Of a stretch of DNA of 64,000 nt, positions 45,840 to 54,781 are shown one piece after another; position 1 is the stretch's first letter, and each line of letters opens with the position of its first letter. Made by a program: the position numbers and the translations under genes. Below the pieces are notes generated by a model. The model made no database searches, had not been told where the DNA came from, and was given only the letters and a program-made list of their open reading frames with translations. The stretch spans positions 117,264 to 181,263 of the forward strand of contig NZ_RSEJ01000010.1 of assembly GCF_009910675.1 (NCBI RefSeq), read 5' to 3'. This DNA comes from Photobacterium alginatilyticum. Its GTDB lineage: Bacteria > Pseudomonadota > Gammaproteobacteria > Enterobacterales > Vibrionaceae.

Positions 45840-46496
45840 ATGAACTTATTCCTTATTGATATTGATGGCGCGCTGGTTGATTCAGAAAGTGTTGATATGA
45901 AGTGTTACACCCAGGCCGTGCAGGATGTGTTGGGAATTCATATTGAGGAAGATTGGAGCCACTACCGGAATGTGACTGATTCTGGTGTACTGGATGAGAT
46001 CATAACCAAGCATAAGATCACTGACAGCCGTTCACTGATCCACCGACAAGTTGAAGCGAGATATCTACAATTGATCCAGGACTACCTGGCCAAGAATCCG
46101 TCAGAAGTCAGCCAAATTCAGGGAGCCAAAGATTTCATCGATCAGATGCGAGAGAGAGAAGATACCCATGTGGCGATTGCCACCGGCGGATGGGAATCAG
46201 CAGCCAAGCTGAAGCTGCGTGCTGCGGGTATTGATATCGCCAACATGACGTTTGCTTCTTCTTCAGACGCAATGAGCCGGACTGAGATCATGGCGCTGGC
46301 AGCATTCAGGGCCAAGCAAGATTCAGGTGCGACGTTCCAGCGCCGGGTTTTGTTCGGACATGGGACATGGAACAAGCATGCCTCGCAAGAGCTAGGGTAT
46401 GACTTTGTCGAGGTCGGCGATAAAGGTCAGCATCATCATCACATTCCGAACCTTGTCCACTACCAGGCGGCATTTTCCCAGTTGGCCTTACAGTAA
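45840..46496 (+). CDS. HAD-superfamily hydrolase-like protein with altered catalytic motifs
   Basis: 218 residues from the ATG at 45840 (AAGGTAGAGAAA upstream). Motif I is DIDGALVDSE (nucleophile Asp and +2 Asp present, the usual Thr after DG replaced by Ala). Motif II is VAIATGG. Motif IV, normally GDGxWD, reads GHGTWNKHASQEL, so both acidic metal ligands are gone. The cap and fold match beta-phosphoglucomutase-like phosphatases. Either a weak or inactive enzyme or one with changed chemistry. Confidence 0.82.
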   Translation: MNLFLIDIDGALVDSESVDMKCYTQAVQDVLGIHIEEDWSHYRNVTDSGVLDEIITKHKITDSRSLIHRQVEARYLQLIQDYLAKNPSEVSQIQGAKDFIDQMREREDTHVAIATGGWESAAKLKLRAAGIDIANMTFASSSDAMSRTEIMALAAFRAKQDSGATFQRRVLFGHGTWNKHASQELGYDFVEVGDKGQHHHHIPNLVHYQAAFSQLALQ

Positions 46497-46720
46497 TCCC
46501 TAACGGCAACCTCGAACAGCAAAGCCTTTCATCGCCGGATCCCCTTTGGCAATATGCCTGGGGATCCTACTCCTCCACCAGCATTAATGTTGAAACATTG
46601 TCGCGGTATTTTTGCCAACAGTATGAAGGGCAAAAGTGTCAAGATATGAGCAAAGTGTCATTTTTTTGTCTAGTCTTGCTTATGGAAGCGCAAGAAAAAG
46701 CAGTTGGAGTGATATCGCGC

Positions 46721-47134
46721 ATGATGAATGATAATGAATGGGTAGTTCGCTGGTTTACGGATGTTTGGAGCAGGGCAGATGGCGGCTTACTCGCAGAATA
46801 TGCTACTGATCCTTTTAACTTTCATTTGCCCGGCGGCAGGGTACTTACTCTTAGCCATGTCGATTACCTGAACTTTATATCCATCTGGTGCCAGCGGTTC
46901 AAGAACGTCAACTTTACCATTAAAGATGTGATAAACGACGAAACGAAGACCGTAGCTCTGTACCATTGCAGTGCGACCTATAATGGTGGCTGGGCGAGGA
47001 TTCCGGCCAGAAAGCAGCATGTAGAGATGACAGGCATGGTGTTTTTCAAGCGGGAGGAGGGGATGATCACCGATTGTTGGCTTGAAGACAGTAGCTTTGA
47101 TTTGTACCAGCAGTTAACGCGATATCTTGACTAG
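46721..47134 (+). CDS. SnoaL/NTF2-like protein
   Basis: 137 residues if it starts at the ATG-ATG pair at 46721; the frame is open upstream to 46598, but that part looks non-coding and GGAG lies 13 bp before 46721. The pattern WFTDVWSRADGGLLAEYATD, RVLTLSHVDYLNF, RFKNVNFTIKDVI and GMITDCWLEDSSFD is that of SnoaL-like polyketide-cyclase folds. Cytoplasmic, no signal. Ligand unknown. Ends at a strong bidirectional terminator. Confidence 0.72.
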   Translation: MMNDNEWVVRWFTDVWSRADGGLLAEYATDPFNFHLPGGRVLTLSHVDYLNFISIWCQRFKNVNFTIKDVINDETKTVALYHCSATYNGGWARIPARKQHVEMTGMVFFKREEGMITDCWLEDSSFDLYQQLTRYLD

Positions 47135-47153
47135 GCAAGCGATTAGCAAAAAG

Positions 47154-47184
47154 AAAGGCGATATCTACCGATACCGCCTTTTTT
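47154..47184. terminator. Bidirectional terminator between SnoaL and AGCS genes
   Basis: 12-bp stem (AAAGGCGATATC / GATACCGCCTTT, one non-Watson-Crick position) with a TACC loop, T run on the plus strand and A run before it. Confidence 0.9.
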
Positions 47185-47206
47185 AAGGAATTTGCTTCGA
47201 GCTATA

Positions 47207-48583
47207 TTAGGCTGTCTGGACGTTTTGGTCCTGAGAGAGCTTAAGTTGTTCGAAGAACTGCTTTGTCTCGCTAACAATCACTTCTCTCAGCAGGATCAGG
47301 CCAATCAGGTTCGGAACAGCCATCAGACCATTAACGATGTCTGCGATTAACCAGATCATATCCAGCTTGATGAAAGCACCGCCTGCAACAAGGACAAGGA
47401 AGAACAGTTTGTATGGAAGAATCGCTTTTACACCAAATAGGTAAGTAACACAGCGTTCACCATAGTAGTTCCAGCCAAGGATAGTGGTAAAGGCGAAGAA
47501 CATCAGGCCGACAGATACCATCAACGGCCCCCAGTAGGCAGAATCCAGGCCGCTTGCAAATGCGAAAGTTGTCATCTCGGCACCGGCGTAATCGCTTTGC
47601 CACGCACCGGTTACAACCAGAGTCAGACCTGTCATGGTACAAATGATAATGGTGTCGAAGAAGGTACCAGTCATCGATGTCAGGCCTTGCTTCACGCATG
47701 AGTCAGTCTTGGCTGCCGCTGCCGCCATAGGTGCGCTACCCAGACCTGATTCATTCGAGAAAACACCGCGGGCAATACCAGACTGGATGGCAAGCATAAT
47801 GCCGGCACCGACAAAACCACCAGCGGCAGCATGACCGGTAAAGGCTGAGGTAATGACCAGCTCGACGGCGGCCGGCAGTGCATCAGCCTGAGAGGTCAGT
47901 ACTGTGATACAAGCCACAATGTAGAACGCGGCCATAACAGGTACAACTTTACTGGCAACACTTGCAATCGACTTGATCCCACCAAGGGTTACTGTCGCGA
48001 CAAGAACCGTAAGAACGATGACTGTGATTTCTCGCGGCATTTCAAACGACAGGTAGGCAGCATCTACAATAGCATTGGCCTGCGGAAATGTGCCGATACC
48101 GAAACAGGCAACACCAAGCGCAAAGATTGCAAAGAGTTTGGCCAGCCATTTACTTCCGACACCTTTTTCCAGGTAGTACATTGGACCACCAATCATCTGG
48201 CCGTTAGAGTCCGTATCGCGGTATTTAACTGCTAGCAGACACTCGGCGTACTTGGTTGCCATACCAAACAGCGCCGCAAGCCACATCCAGAAAAGCGCGC
48301 CCGGGCCACCCAGCTTGATCGCTGTCGCAACACCGACAATGTTACCGGTACCTATTGTGGCAGATAGCGCTGTACACAAGGCGGCAAAGCTGGAAACATC
48401 CCCGCTGCCATTGCGATTTTTCTTGTTTGAGAAAACATAGCTAAGCGCGAGAGGCAGGTGGCGAATCTGGATAAAACCAAGGCGGATAGTCAGGTATAGA
48501 CCGGTACCAACCAATAGAATAAGTAGAGGCGGACCCCAGACGAAGTTATCAATAGTTTGTAGTAAATTGTGTAGCGGATTCAT
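47207..48583 (-). CDS. Sodium:alanine/glycine symporter (AGCS family)
   Basis: 458 residues from the ATG at 48583 (AAGGGGAGAAGAATA upstream; the longer frame is ignored). About 11 TM segments. Family blocks: ATIGTGNIVGVATAIKLGGP (ion and amino-acid site), GARGVFSNESGLGS-like IARGVFSNESGLGSAPMAAA, and ILGWNYYGERCVTYLF. It imports alanine or glycine with Na+. A glycine riboswitch 100 bp upstream on the same strand indicates glycine-responsive expression, as for the homologous Vibrio cholerae gene. Confidence 0.95.
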   Translation of the reverse strand: MNPLHNLLQTIDNFVWGPPLLILLVGTGLYLTIRLGFIQIRHLPLALSYVFSNKKNRNGSGDVSSFAALCTALSATIGTGNIVGVATAIKLGGPGALFWMWLAALFGMATKYAECLLAVKYRDTDSNGQMIGGPMYYLEKGVGSKWLAKLFAIFALGVACFGIGTFPQANAIVDAAYLSFEMPREITVIVLTVLVATVTLGGIKSIASVASKVVPVMAAFYIVACITVLTSQADALPAAVELVITSAFTGHAAAGGFVGAGIMLAIQSGIARGVFSNESGLGSAPMAAAAAKTDSCVKQGLTSMTGTFFDTIIICTMTGLTLVVTGAWQSDYAGAEMTTFAFASGLDSAYWGPLMVSVGLMFFAFTTILGWNYYGERCVTYLFGVKAILPYKLFFLVLVAGGAFIKLDMIWLIADIVNGLMAVPNLIGLILLREVIVSETKQFFEQLKLSQDQNVQTA

Positions 48584-48617
48584 TATTCTTCTCCCCTTAA
48601 ACATCAAAGGAAGAGAT

Positions 48618-48678
48618 AAAAAACAACAGAAAGGTGGTGTTACAGAAAAGCTGTTTTCAGTTTTTTTCTAAGCTGTTG
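48618..48678 (-). terminator. Expression-platform terminator of the glycine riboswitch
   Basis: On the minus strand CAACAG (48678-48673) can pair with CTGTTG (48629-48624), directly followed by six T residues; an inner ACAG/CTGT hairpin lies between. It sits just after the aptamer, so ligand binding could switch this structure. Confidence 0.55.
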
Positions 48679-48685
48679 ATCTTAT

Positions 48686-48798
48686 CTCCTCTGTCCTTTT
48701 GCCTGAGAGTTTCACTAACCACTCCTGCAAGGCAGAGGGTGGAAGCTTGCTCCTTCGGCGTCCGATTTAACGGATCTCTCCAGAGGCTCCTCCAACAA
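48686..48798 (-). promoter_or_regulatory. Glycine riboswitch (one canonical aptamer)
   Basis: Read on the minus strand, P1 is CTCTG (48785-48781) with CAGAG (48693-48689). The glycine core is present: GGAGAGATCCG, then GACGCCGAAGGAGCAA, then AACTCTCAGGCAAAAGGAC. These are the conserved gcvT-type elements. Only one complete aptamer is seen, in contrast to the tandem arrangement known ahead of the V. cholerae homologue. Confidence 0.93.
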
Positions 48799-49511
48799 CA
48801 GTCCATACCATAATATCAACTCAAGGAATTAACATTGCGGTGCCTGAAAGATTTACAACTTAATAACAGAAAGATTCTGGTTAGTTAAACTGCTTACTTC
48901 TTCGGCGGGCGGATACAATAACGTATCTTGCCACTCTCCTGCTGTCTTCATCGGAACTCATTTTCGGGCGACATACTAAATGATAAAAATGTGATTGTCT
49001 GCAAAAAAATCGCACAAAACGATAAAATTTTCTTAGCAATGCAGCTAAATCATTTTTTGGGTGTATGGAGCCGCATTTGAATACGCTATTTAACGTTCAA
49101 TTTGCACCCAGCTCGGAGGGGAAAATGTTGCAGTGTTATTTTTTTATGCTCACCTATACTATTTTGTAGGCAGCTGGTGACGGAGAAAATATAGAATAAA
49201 TTGAAATTAAAAATTGATTTTAATTGCTAAAAGAAATATTAGAAAAGTGTTTCCTGCCTACTTTATCAGCTAACCCATTGATGTGACAAAGCTAGCATAG
49301 AATCTGATCGTTGTTGCTTAAATTTGAAACAAAAGCAGCCAGCTGGAATTATTTAGGTTTCTGAACGTTAATTATTCATAGCAAGTCAATTTTTTGACGT
49401 TGCGGTCATAACAATTCTTATAAAGATTCAGGTATTCATCGACAAGGAGTGTTTCACCGCAGCATACAGTTTTTTTGTATGTACTTATGACACTAGTAGT
49501 AAGGTGAATTT
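48799..49511. other. Long AT-rich divergent region
   Basis: About 710 bp between the riboswitch and the AraC-type gene. No credible ORF or RNA seen. Must contain the promoter of the glycine riboswitch transcript and that of the regulator; CAAGGAGTGTTTCACC near 49443 is a possible ribosome-like site without an ORF behind it. Confidence 0.4.
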
Positions 49512-50219
49512 GTGATTTGGGTTAGTTGCAGTCATTACGACAAAATGGCAGACGCCAGAGAAAATCTTAAGCTATCACATAACGTCGTTGATGTTTCGCC
49601 TTTTGAGTTACTTTCGACAATGACCGGACAGGAATTGATTTTCCTTGAGGTTGTAGATTCCACATCGGAAGGTTTTGAGTTATTGCGATCTATCAAGAAC
49701 CGTTTTCCGTTGGCAAAGGTTGTGATTGTTTATCACAGCCTGGATGCCAATCTGGCACTGAATGTACTTCGGGCCGGTGGCGAAGATGTGATTGAAGCCA
49801 GTGCAACAAGACAGGAGCTTGACGAGTGCTTCAGTCGTTTGCATACCCATCAGGTAGAAGCGGATGCCGATACGGGGTTCGAGCACCGGGAGTTATCGAT
49901 ACGGCCTGCACTCAAGATCATTGATGAAAATATTAGTGCACCGCTGCGAGAAGAAGATCTGGCGAATGCCTGCCATTATTCGCCAACGTACTTTTCACGA
50001 TTGTTCCATAGCATAATGGGTGTCACGCTCAAGCAATACATCATCAAAAAGCGGCTTGATCTGGCCTGTGGGTTGTTGAGCTCGGACCGGGAAAAAATCT
50101 CTCAGGTTGCCAACTCGGCTGGCTTTAAGGATGTCTCCTATTTTTCCCGTGTTTTTAAGAAGCATATGGGGTGCTCACCGGGAGAGTTCAGAATGAGAAA
50201 GCACAACTTGAATACCTAA
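49512..50219 (+). CDS. AraC-type regulator with a degenerate receiver domain
   Basis: 235 residues with a GTG start (GTAAGGTGAATTT upstream). The first about 115 residues have a receiver-like alternation (ELIFLEVVDSTSEGFELLRS, AKVVIVYHSLDANLALNVLR, GGEDVIEASATRQEL). The phospho-acceptor Asp appears replaced by Glu (FLEV), and the N-terminal acidic pair is lacking. The C-terminal 105 residues are a complete AraC double HTH (LANACHYSPTYFSRLFHSIM, ANSAGFKDVSYFSRVFKKHM). Probably phosphorylation-independent. Target unknown. Confidence 0.87.
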   Translation: MIWVSCSHYDKMADARENLKLSHNVVDVSPFELLSTMTGQELIFLEVVDSTSEGFELLRSIKNRFPLAKVVIVYHSLDANLALNVLRAGGEDVIEASATRQELDECFSRLHTHQVEADADTGFEHRELSIRPALKIIDENISAPLREEDLANACHYSPTYFSRLFHSIMGVTLKQYIIKKRLDLACGLLSSDREKISQVANSAGFKDVSYFSRVFKKHMGCSPGEFRMRKHNLNT

Positions 50220-50458
50220 AGAGGCTCAATGAGGGAAGCATCGCTGTGTTTTCCTTTAAATTTGTGCTGGAGGTATCAAGTTAGCAGAAATCTGCCGATA
50301 ACAGACTACATACGGTTTTCATGCCTGTATATTATCAGCTCGCATGAGAATAATATTCGACTATATTGATTGCATATGGACTTAGGCAAGCTGCACATTT
50401 TACAGGACATGCGCAGTATCGCGTAGACAATCAGTAGTTAACGGCATCTGCAGATAGA

Positions 50459-51598
50459 ATGACATCTTTTCACGATATATTAGGTACAGACAGCAAGACT
50501 CCAAGTGCTGACGTAAAGCGACGTTACAAGTTACTTTCTAGCCGCCTCCATCCCGATAAAGGCGGCTCAAAAGCAATTATGCAATTGCTTGTTCAAGCTT
50601 ACGAAAAAATAGGTCAGGGTAAGGGGCACGAGGAAGCGGTCCGAACGATCTATACCAAGAATGGGACGTCGGAAGCAGACAAGCAGAAATTCCAGCAACT
50701 TGAACGAGACTGTCAGGCTCTTAAACGAATTAATGAAGAGCTTGACCGTCAGCTTAAGCTCGAGCAGCAGAAGAGCCAATTGCTGTCCAAGGAAAGCGAG
50801 CGCTATATGAGCGCTTCGGAGGACGAACTGAAATGGCTGCGACGGGAAAACAAACGCCTGAACAGTCAGCTTGAAGAAGCTCGCCGGAAACTCAGTGATA
50901 CAAACCGGACGGTAACAACCGTGCCGCCGAGAATGAAGGCCGAGTCATCGCCATCTCCCCTGAGCGAAATATCTCCCAAGGTGATTAGCCAAATCAAGGC
51001 GTTAGGCCACTTTAATTTCCGCCGCTTCGGGTTAATGCTGATGATGCCTCTGGTTATTGCTGGCCTGCTGTTTACGTTGGGCAAAGAGCCTTTGCTGGCG
51101 ATGATGGCACTGTTTGAAGAGCCTCAGCCGGAGCCGGAAGTGAAGGTGACGATTATCAATAGTAACCCAGCCGATGATCTTCAGTTACAGGATCAACTTG
51201 CGGTGACGACGACTAGCGCTGCTCCAGCAAAGCCTGTACCTGTCCCACGTATCCAGTTGGAAAGAGCGGTTGGGGTATGGCAGCTACGTTATTTTGAAGA
51301 GAATAACCGTCCTTACATCGCTGTTCGAAGTGAAAAGGGATCCTATATCGTCAGAGGCTGTGATGCTAAATTCCAGTATTACCGCAATTCGAATTTGCGT
51401 TCAGGCAGAATGGCAGCAAACCTGATTTTTGACAGGAAGGAGCGCCACTTCCTCGTCTACAACATCCCTTACGGTAATGGTTCCTTCGCCGGGAACTGGG
51501 CAGAAAGCAAAAGCTTGCTGATAAACGGTGAGTACTTTCCGAATGAAGGGTTTTCCGCGGCATACCAAGAGCTCGAGATGCTATGTATGCGATATTAA
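50459..51598 (+). CDS. Membrane-anchored J-domain protein
   Basis: 379 residues. The N-terminal J-domain (1-50) has the HPD triad at 31-33 (SSRLHPDKGGSK), required to stimulate Hsp70 ATPases. A long coiled coil follows (about 75-150), then a Pro/Ser linker, one TM helix (190-208) and a periplasmic beta-rich domain (about 260-379) with YIAVRSEKGSYIVRGCDAKF. Type II topology with the J-domain in the cytoplasm. It could recruit DnaK or YegD to the membrane; that is inference. I do not recognise the periplasmic domain. Confidence 0.82.
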   Translation: MTSFHDILGTDSKTPSADVKRRYKLLSSRLHPDKGGSKAIMQLLVQAYEKIGQGKGHEEAVRTIYTKNGTSEADKQKFQQLERDCQALKRINEELDRQLKLEQQKSQLLSKESERYMSASEDELKWLRRENKRLNSQLEEARRKLSDTNRTVTTVPPRMKAESSPSPLSEISPKVISQIKALGHFNFRRFGLMLMMPLVIAGLLFTLGKEPLLAMMALFEEPQPEPEVKVTIINSNPADDLQLQDQLAVTTTSAAPAKPVPVPRIQLERAVGVWQLRYFEENNRPYIAVRSEKGSYIVRGCDAKFQYYRNSNLRSGRMAANLIFDRKERHFLVYNIPYGNGSFAGNWAESKSLLINGEYFPNEGFSAAYQELEMLCMRY

Positions 51599-51610
51599 AA
51601 TAGAGATAGT

Positions 51611-51637
51611 AAAAAAGGCACTTTATGTGCCTTTTTT
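51611..51637. terminator. Terminator after the J-domain gene
   Basis: 11-bp perfect stem AAAAAAGGCAC / GTGCCTTTTTT with a TTTAT loop; T-rich arm on the plus strand, and the mirrored A arm can serve the converging RND gene. Confidence 0.93.
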
Positions 51638-51688
51638 ATTGTTTTCTGACGTGGATGCTTTCGTGTATCGGCTTATCGCTGTGAGCGA

Positions 51689-54600
51689 TTAGGCCTCTAC
51701 CAGCTTTCCGTCACCCAGTGGTTTCTTGATGACTGCAAGCCGGTAGGCTGCCGGAACGAAATAGAACGAGACGATGGTTGTTAGTAGCGTACCGCCCGCA
51801 ATGGTGACTGCAAACGGTGGCCAGAATCCACCCCCCGCCAGAATCAACGGCATAAAGCCACCGATTGTGGTAATGGTGGTTGAGGTGATATGGCGGGTAC
51901 AACTCATCACTGCGATCAGAATAGCATCGGTATCACCTTGCAAGGCTTTCGGGCTGGCTTTGAGCTCGGCAAGAATCACGATTGCGGCATTGATTGCCAA
52001 CCCGACAAGGCCAAGCAGGCCGATGATCACGGTAAAGCCAAACGGATAGCCGAATACCCATACCGACAGTATGCCCAGTCCCGCCGCTAAAATGCCGACG
52101 GAGAAAATGATCAGGCTTAGTCGGAACGAGTTAAACGAGATCACAACCACCATCACCAATAATGCTACTACCATGGTGAGGTTCGCCATCAGGTTACCGA
52201 CAGACTCATTTCGTTCTGCCGACTCACCGCCAAATTCGATGGTGTAGCCCGACGGAAGTGTCTGGGCGTAGGCCTCCAGATTTTCCTGGAAGTGATCGAG
52301 TGCCGTTTGTGGCAAAACACCAGCCCGGATATACCCTTCGATAACGTTCACCCGTTGTCCGTTACGGCGTGGAATTGCCCCACGGGTCGGCGTCAGCTCC
52401 AGATCTGCCAAGGCAAATACCGGAAGTCCTGTCAGCCCTTCGCTGGAACGAACCGGCAGACGCAGGCTACTCAGGTTGGCCATGTTTTCGCGGTTTTCGT
52501 CTTTCACTCGGACACGAACAGGAATTGACTCTGTCGCTTCAATCACATTGCCGCTGATGCGCCCGGTAAGCGAGGCATGTAGCAAGTCTGCCAATTCACT
52601 CAGGGAAAGACCGCTAAGCTGGCTGGCTTCTTCATTAACATTGATCCAGACCTTAGGTGTGCCGGGTTGCAAGGTCTCGCGGGTATGGGTGACATCTGGT
52701 GTTTCAGCCATGATCAGGCGAATATCTTCACCAATCGACTTTAACCGATCCAGATTCGGGCCATACAAACGTACTTCAAGCGGCGCATTGAATGGAGGCC
52801 CTTGTTCAAGCTTTCTGACCAAGATCTGGGCCTGAGGCATGGCTTGATCAAGTTTGGTTTGTAGTTCCGGGATCAAGCTGTTGGCGGCCTTGAAATCGGT
52901 GGCTTTTACCATTGCCTGGGCGAAGTAGGGCGCACCTTGCTGACCGCTAACAAGGTTGTAATAGAATGATGGGAAATTGCCGCCTGCCAACCAGCTAACT
53001 TGCTCGACGGTGTCATATTCCGCCATGATCTGATCAACCTGTCTGGTGGCATCGACTGTCGCATAAATACTGGCCTGAGGTGGTAAGAAGACCTGTATTT
53101 CGAACATGTCACGATCCGAAGGCGGGAAGAATTGTTCGGTGAGCTGAGATGTACTCCAGAAGCCGGTAAACGGTAAAACACAGACAAGTAACGCGGTAAT
53201 CGCTGGATGCTTAATCGCGAACTTTACTGACTTTTCAAACCGGGCACTGAGTGCCGGGAACGAGATGCCAGTGTGGTACCAACGCTGTGCGCTTTTTTGT
53301 GCGGGCAGCCAACGGGAGGCGAATCCTGCCACGATTGTGTGGGATATCAGGTATGAACCGATCAGCGAGAAGCAGACGGTGATGGCGATGGCGCCAACAA
53401 ATTCTCCTGCCGGGCCGGGCATCAGGAAGATTGGTGCAAATGCCAGTACAGTGGTCAGCGTCGAGCCCAACAGTGGGATCCAGAGGTGGTTCACCGCTTT
53501 TACGGCTGCACTGAGTTTGGCAACGCCTTGCTGGCGATAGTGCTGGATGGTATCGACCATGACGATCGCGTTGTCCACCATGATCCCGAGTGCCACAATC
53601 AGTCCGGTCACCGACATCTGGTTAATCGGCATTCCGGTAAATTTCATCATTGTCAGGGTAACCAGACTGGTAAGCGGCAGAGAGAGCGCAACAATGATGG
53701 CTGAGCGTATTCCCAGCGTCAGCAGCAGAACAACCAGAATAATGGAGAACCCGAGCAACAGGCTTTCATTGAGCTCTGATAGACGAGTCTCGGTATAGCT
53801 TTGCTGTTCAAAAACAAGGTCAACGCTGATATTGGAAGGAACCTCTTGCTGATAGCTATCAAGTAGTATTTTGACCCGCTGGGTCCATTGATCAACACGA
53901 AGTGTCGGCTGCATTCTGGCCGCAACAAGAATGGCAGGCTTTCCGTCAATGACGGCTAACTCAGCAGGTGGTGAGGCGTGTGTGCGCTCGACTTCGGCGA
54001 TATCTTCCAAACGGATCATATAGCCACTTTCGTCAATGGCTACCGGCACTCGTCTTACTCTGTCGAGTGAATCCAGCGAATCTGACACTTCCAGCGTAAA
54101 GCGATTGGCACCGTTGACCAGCTCACCCGCGGAGTTTTTGGCATCGGCATTGTTGATTGCATTGGACAGGGAAATCGCTGAGCGTCCCAGGGCACTGGTG
54201 ACGCTCGGATCCATGGTCACCAGGATCTCCTCGTCCGGTAGCCCGTACAGATCGACGAACTCAGTACCATTTAATACCCGCAGGCGGTTACCCAGCTCGA
54301 TGGCATAGCGACGCAGAGTCAGCAAATCGGGCTCGGTCGGTCCTTGCCATCTCAGGGCAGTGATCACCGTAAAGGCATAGCCATGGTCATCATCCAGCTC
54401 GGGCACAGATGCGCCTTGTGGCAGTAACGGCTGTGCATCGGCCAGTTTGTCTCTTGCCCGTGACCAAACGGGCTCGGCGTTGTTTACTTCATCTTTCAGC
54501 TCAACCCTGACAACGGAGATCCCCGGCCGCGAAACAGAAGCGAGCAGCTTCACTTCATCAAGCTGGCGCAGGCTAGTTTCAATCTTTTCCGTCACCAGCG

Positions 54601-54778
54601 CTTCGACTCGCTCGGCTGTTGCTCCGGGGAAATGGGTGATCACACTGGCAAAACGGTTGTGGATCACCGGATCCTCTGCGCGGGGCAGAGTATTGATGGC
54701 GGAAAGACCACTGACAATAAGCAGTGCCACCGCCAATACCAGTAGCCGCGTGTTGCTGATAATGTGGTTTATCTTCAT
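51689..54778 (-). CDS. RND efflux permease, second system
   Basis: 1029 residues, AcrB-type topology. N-terminal TM1, then the periplasmic porter region (FPGATAERVEALVTEKIETS), a TM2-6 cluster with GIMVDNAIVMVDTIQHY (one Asp of the relay pair, the second changed to Asn), a second loop and TM8-12. The TM10 lysine of AcrB is absent (GLVGLAINAAIVIL). These deviations suggest a divergent subfamily that still carries one relay Asp. The gene is 3 bp downstream of its adaptor. No TolC gene follows, so it must use a duct encoded elsewhere. Confidence 0.92.
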   Translation of the reverse strand: MKINHIISNTRLLVLAVALLIVSGLSAINTLPRAEDPVIHNRFASVITHFPGATAERVEALVTEKIETSLRQLDEVKLLASVSRPGISVVRVELKDEVNNAEPVWSRARDKLADAQPLLPQGASVPELDDDHGYAFTVITALRWQGPTEPDLLTLRRYAIELGNRLRVLNGTEFVDLYGLPDEEILVTMDPSVTSALGRSAISLSNAINNADAKNSAGELVNGANRFTLEVSDSLDSLDRVRRVPVAIDESGYMIRLEDIAEVERTHASPPAELAVIDGKPAILVAARMQPTLRVDQWTQRVKILLDSYQQEVPSNISVDLVFEQQSYTETRLSELNESLLLGFSIILVVLLLTLGIRSAIIVALSLPLTSLVTLTMMKFTGMPINQMSVTGLIVALGIMVDNAIVMVDTIQHYRQQGVAKLSAAVKAVNHLWIPLLGSTLTTVLAFAPIFLMPGPAGEFVGAIAITVCFSLIGSYLISHTIVAGFASRWLPAQKSAQRWYHTGISFPALSARFEKSVKFAIKHPAITALLVCVLPFTGFWSTSQLTEQFFPPSDRDMFEIQVFLPPQASIYATVDATRQVDQIMAEYDTVEQVSWLAGGNFPSFYYNLVSGQQGAPYFAQAMVKATDFKAANSLIPELQTKLDQAMPQAQILVRKLEQGPPFNAPLEVRLYGPNLDRLKSIGEDIRLIMAETPDVTHTRETLQPGTPKVWINVNEEASQLSGLSLSELADLLHASLTGRISGNVIEATESIPVRVRVKDENRENMANLSSLRLPVRSSEGLTGLPVFALADLELTPTRGAIPRRNGQRVNVIEGYIRAGVLPQTALDHFQENLEAYAQTLPSGYTIEFGGESAERNESVGNLMANLTMVVALLVMVVVISFNSFRLSLIIFSVGILAAGLGILSVWVFGYPFGFTVIIGLLGLVGLAINAAIVILAELKASPKALQGDTDAILIAVMSCTRHITSTTITTIGGFMPLILAGGGFWPPFAVTIAGGTLLTTIVSFYFVPAAYRLAVIKKPLGDGKLVEA

Positions 54779-54781
54779 GGG

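Noticed and set aside
48786..48860. Second, upstream glycine aptamer
   Set aside because: The conserved core elements occur only once; the flank does not show a second set.
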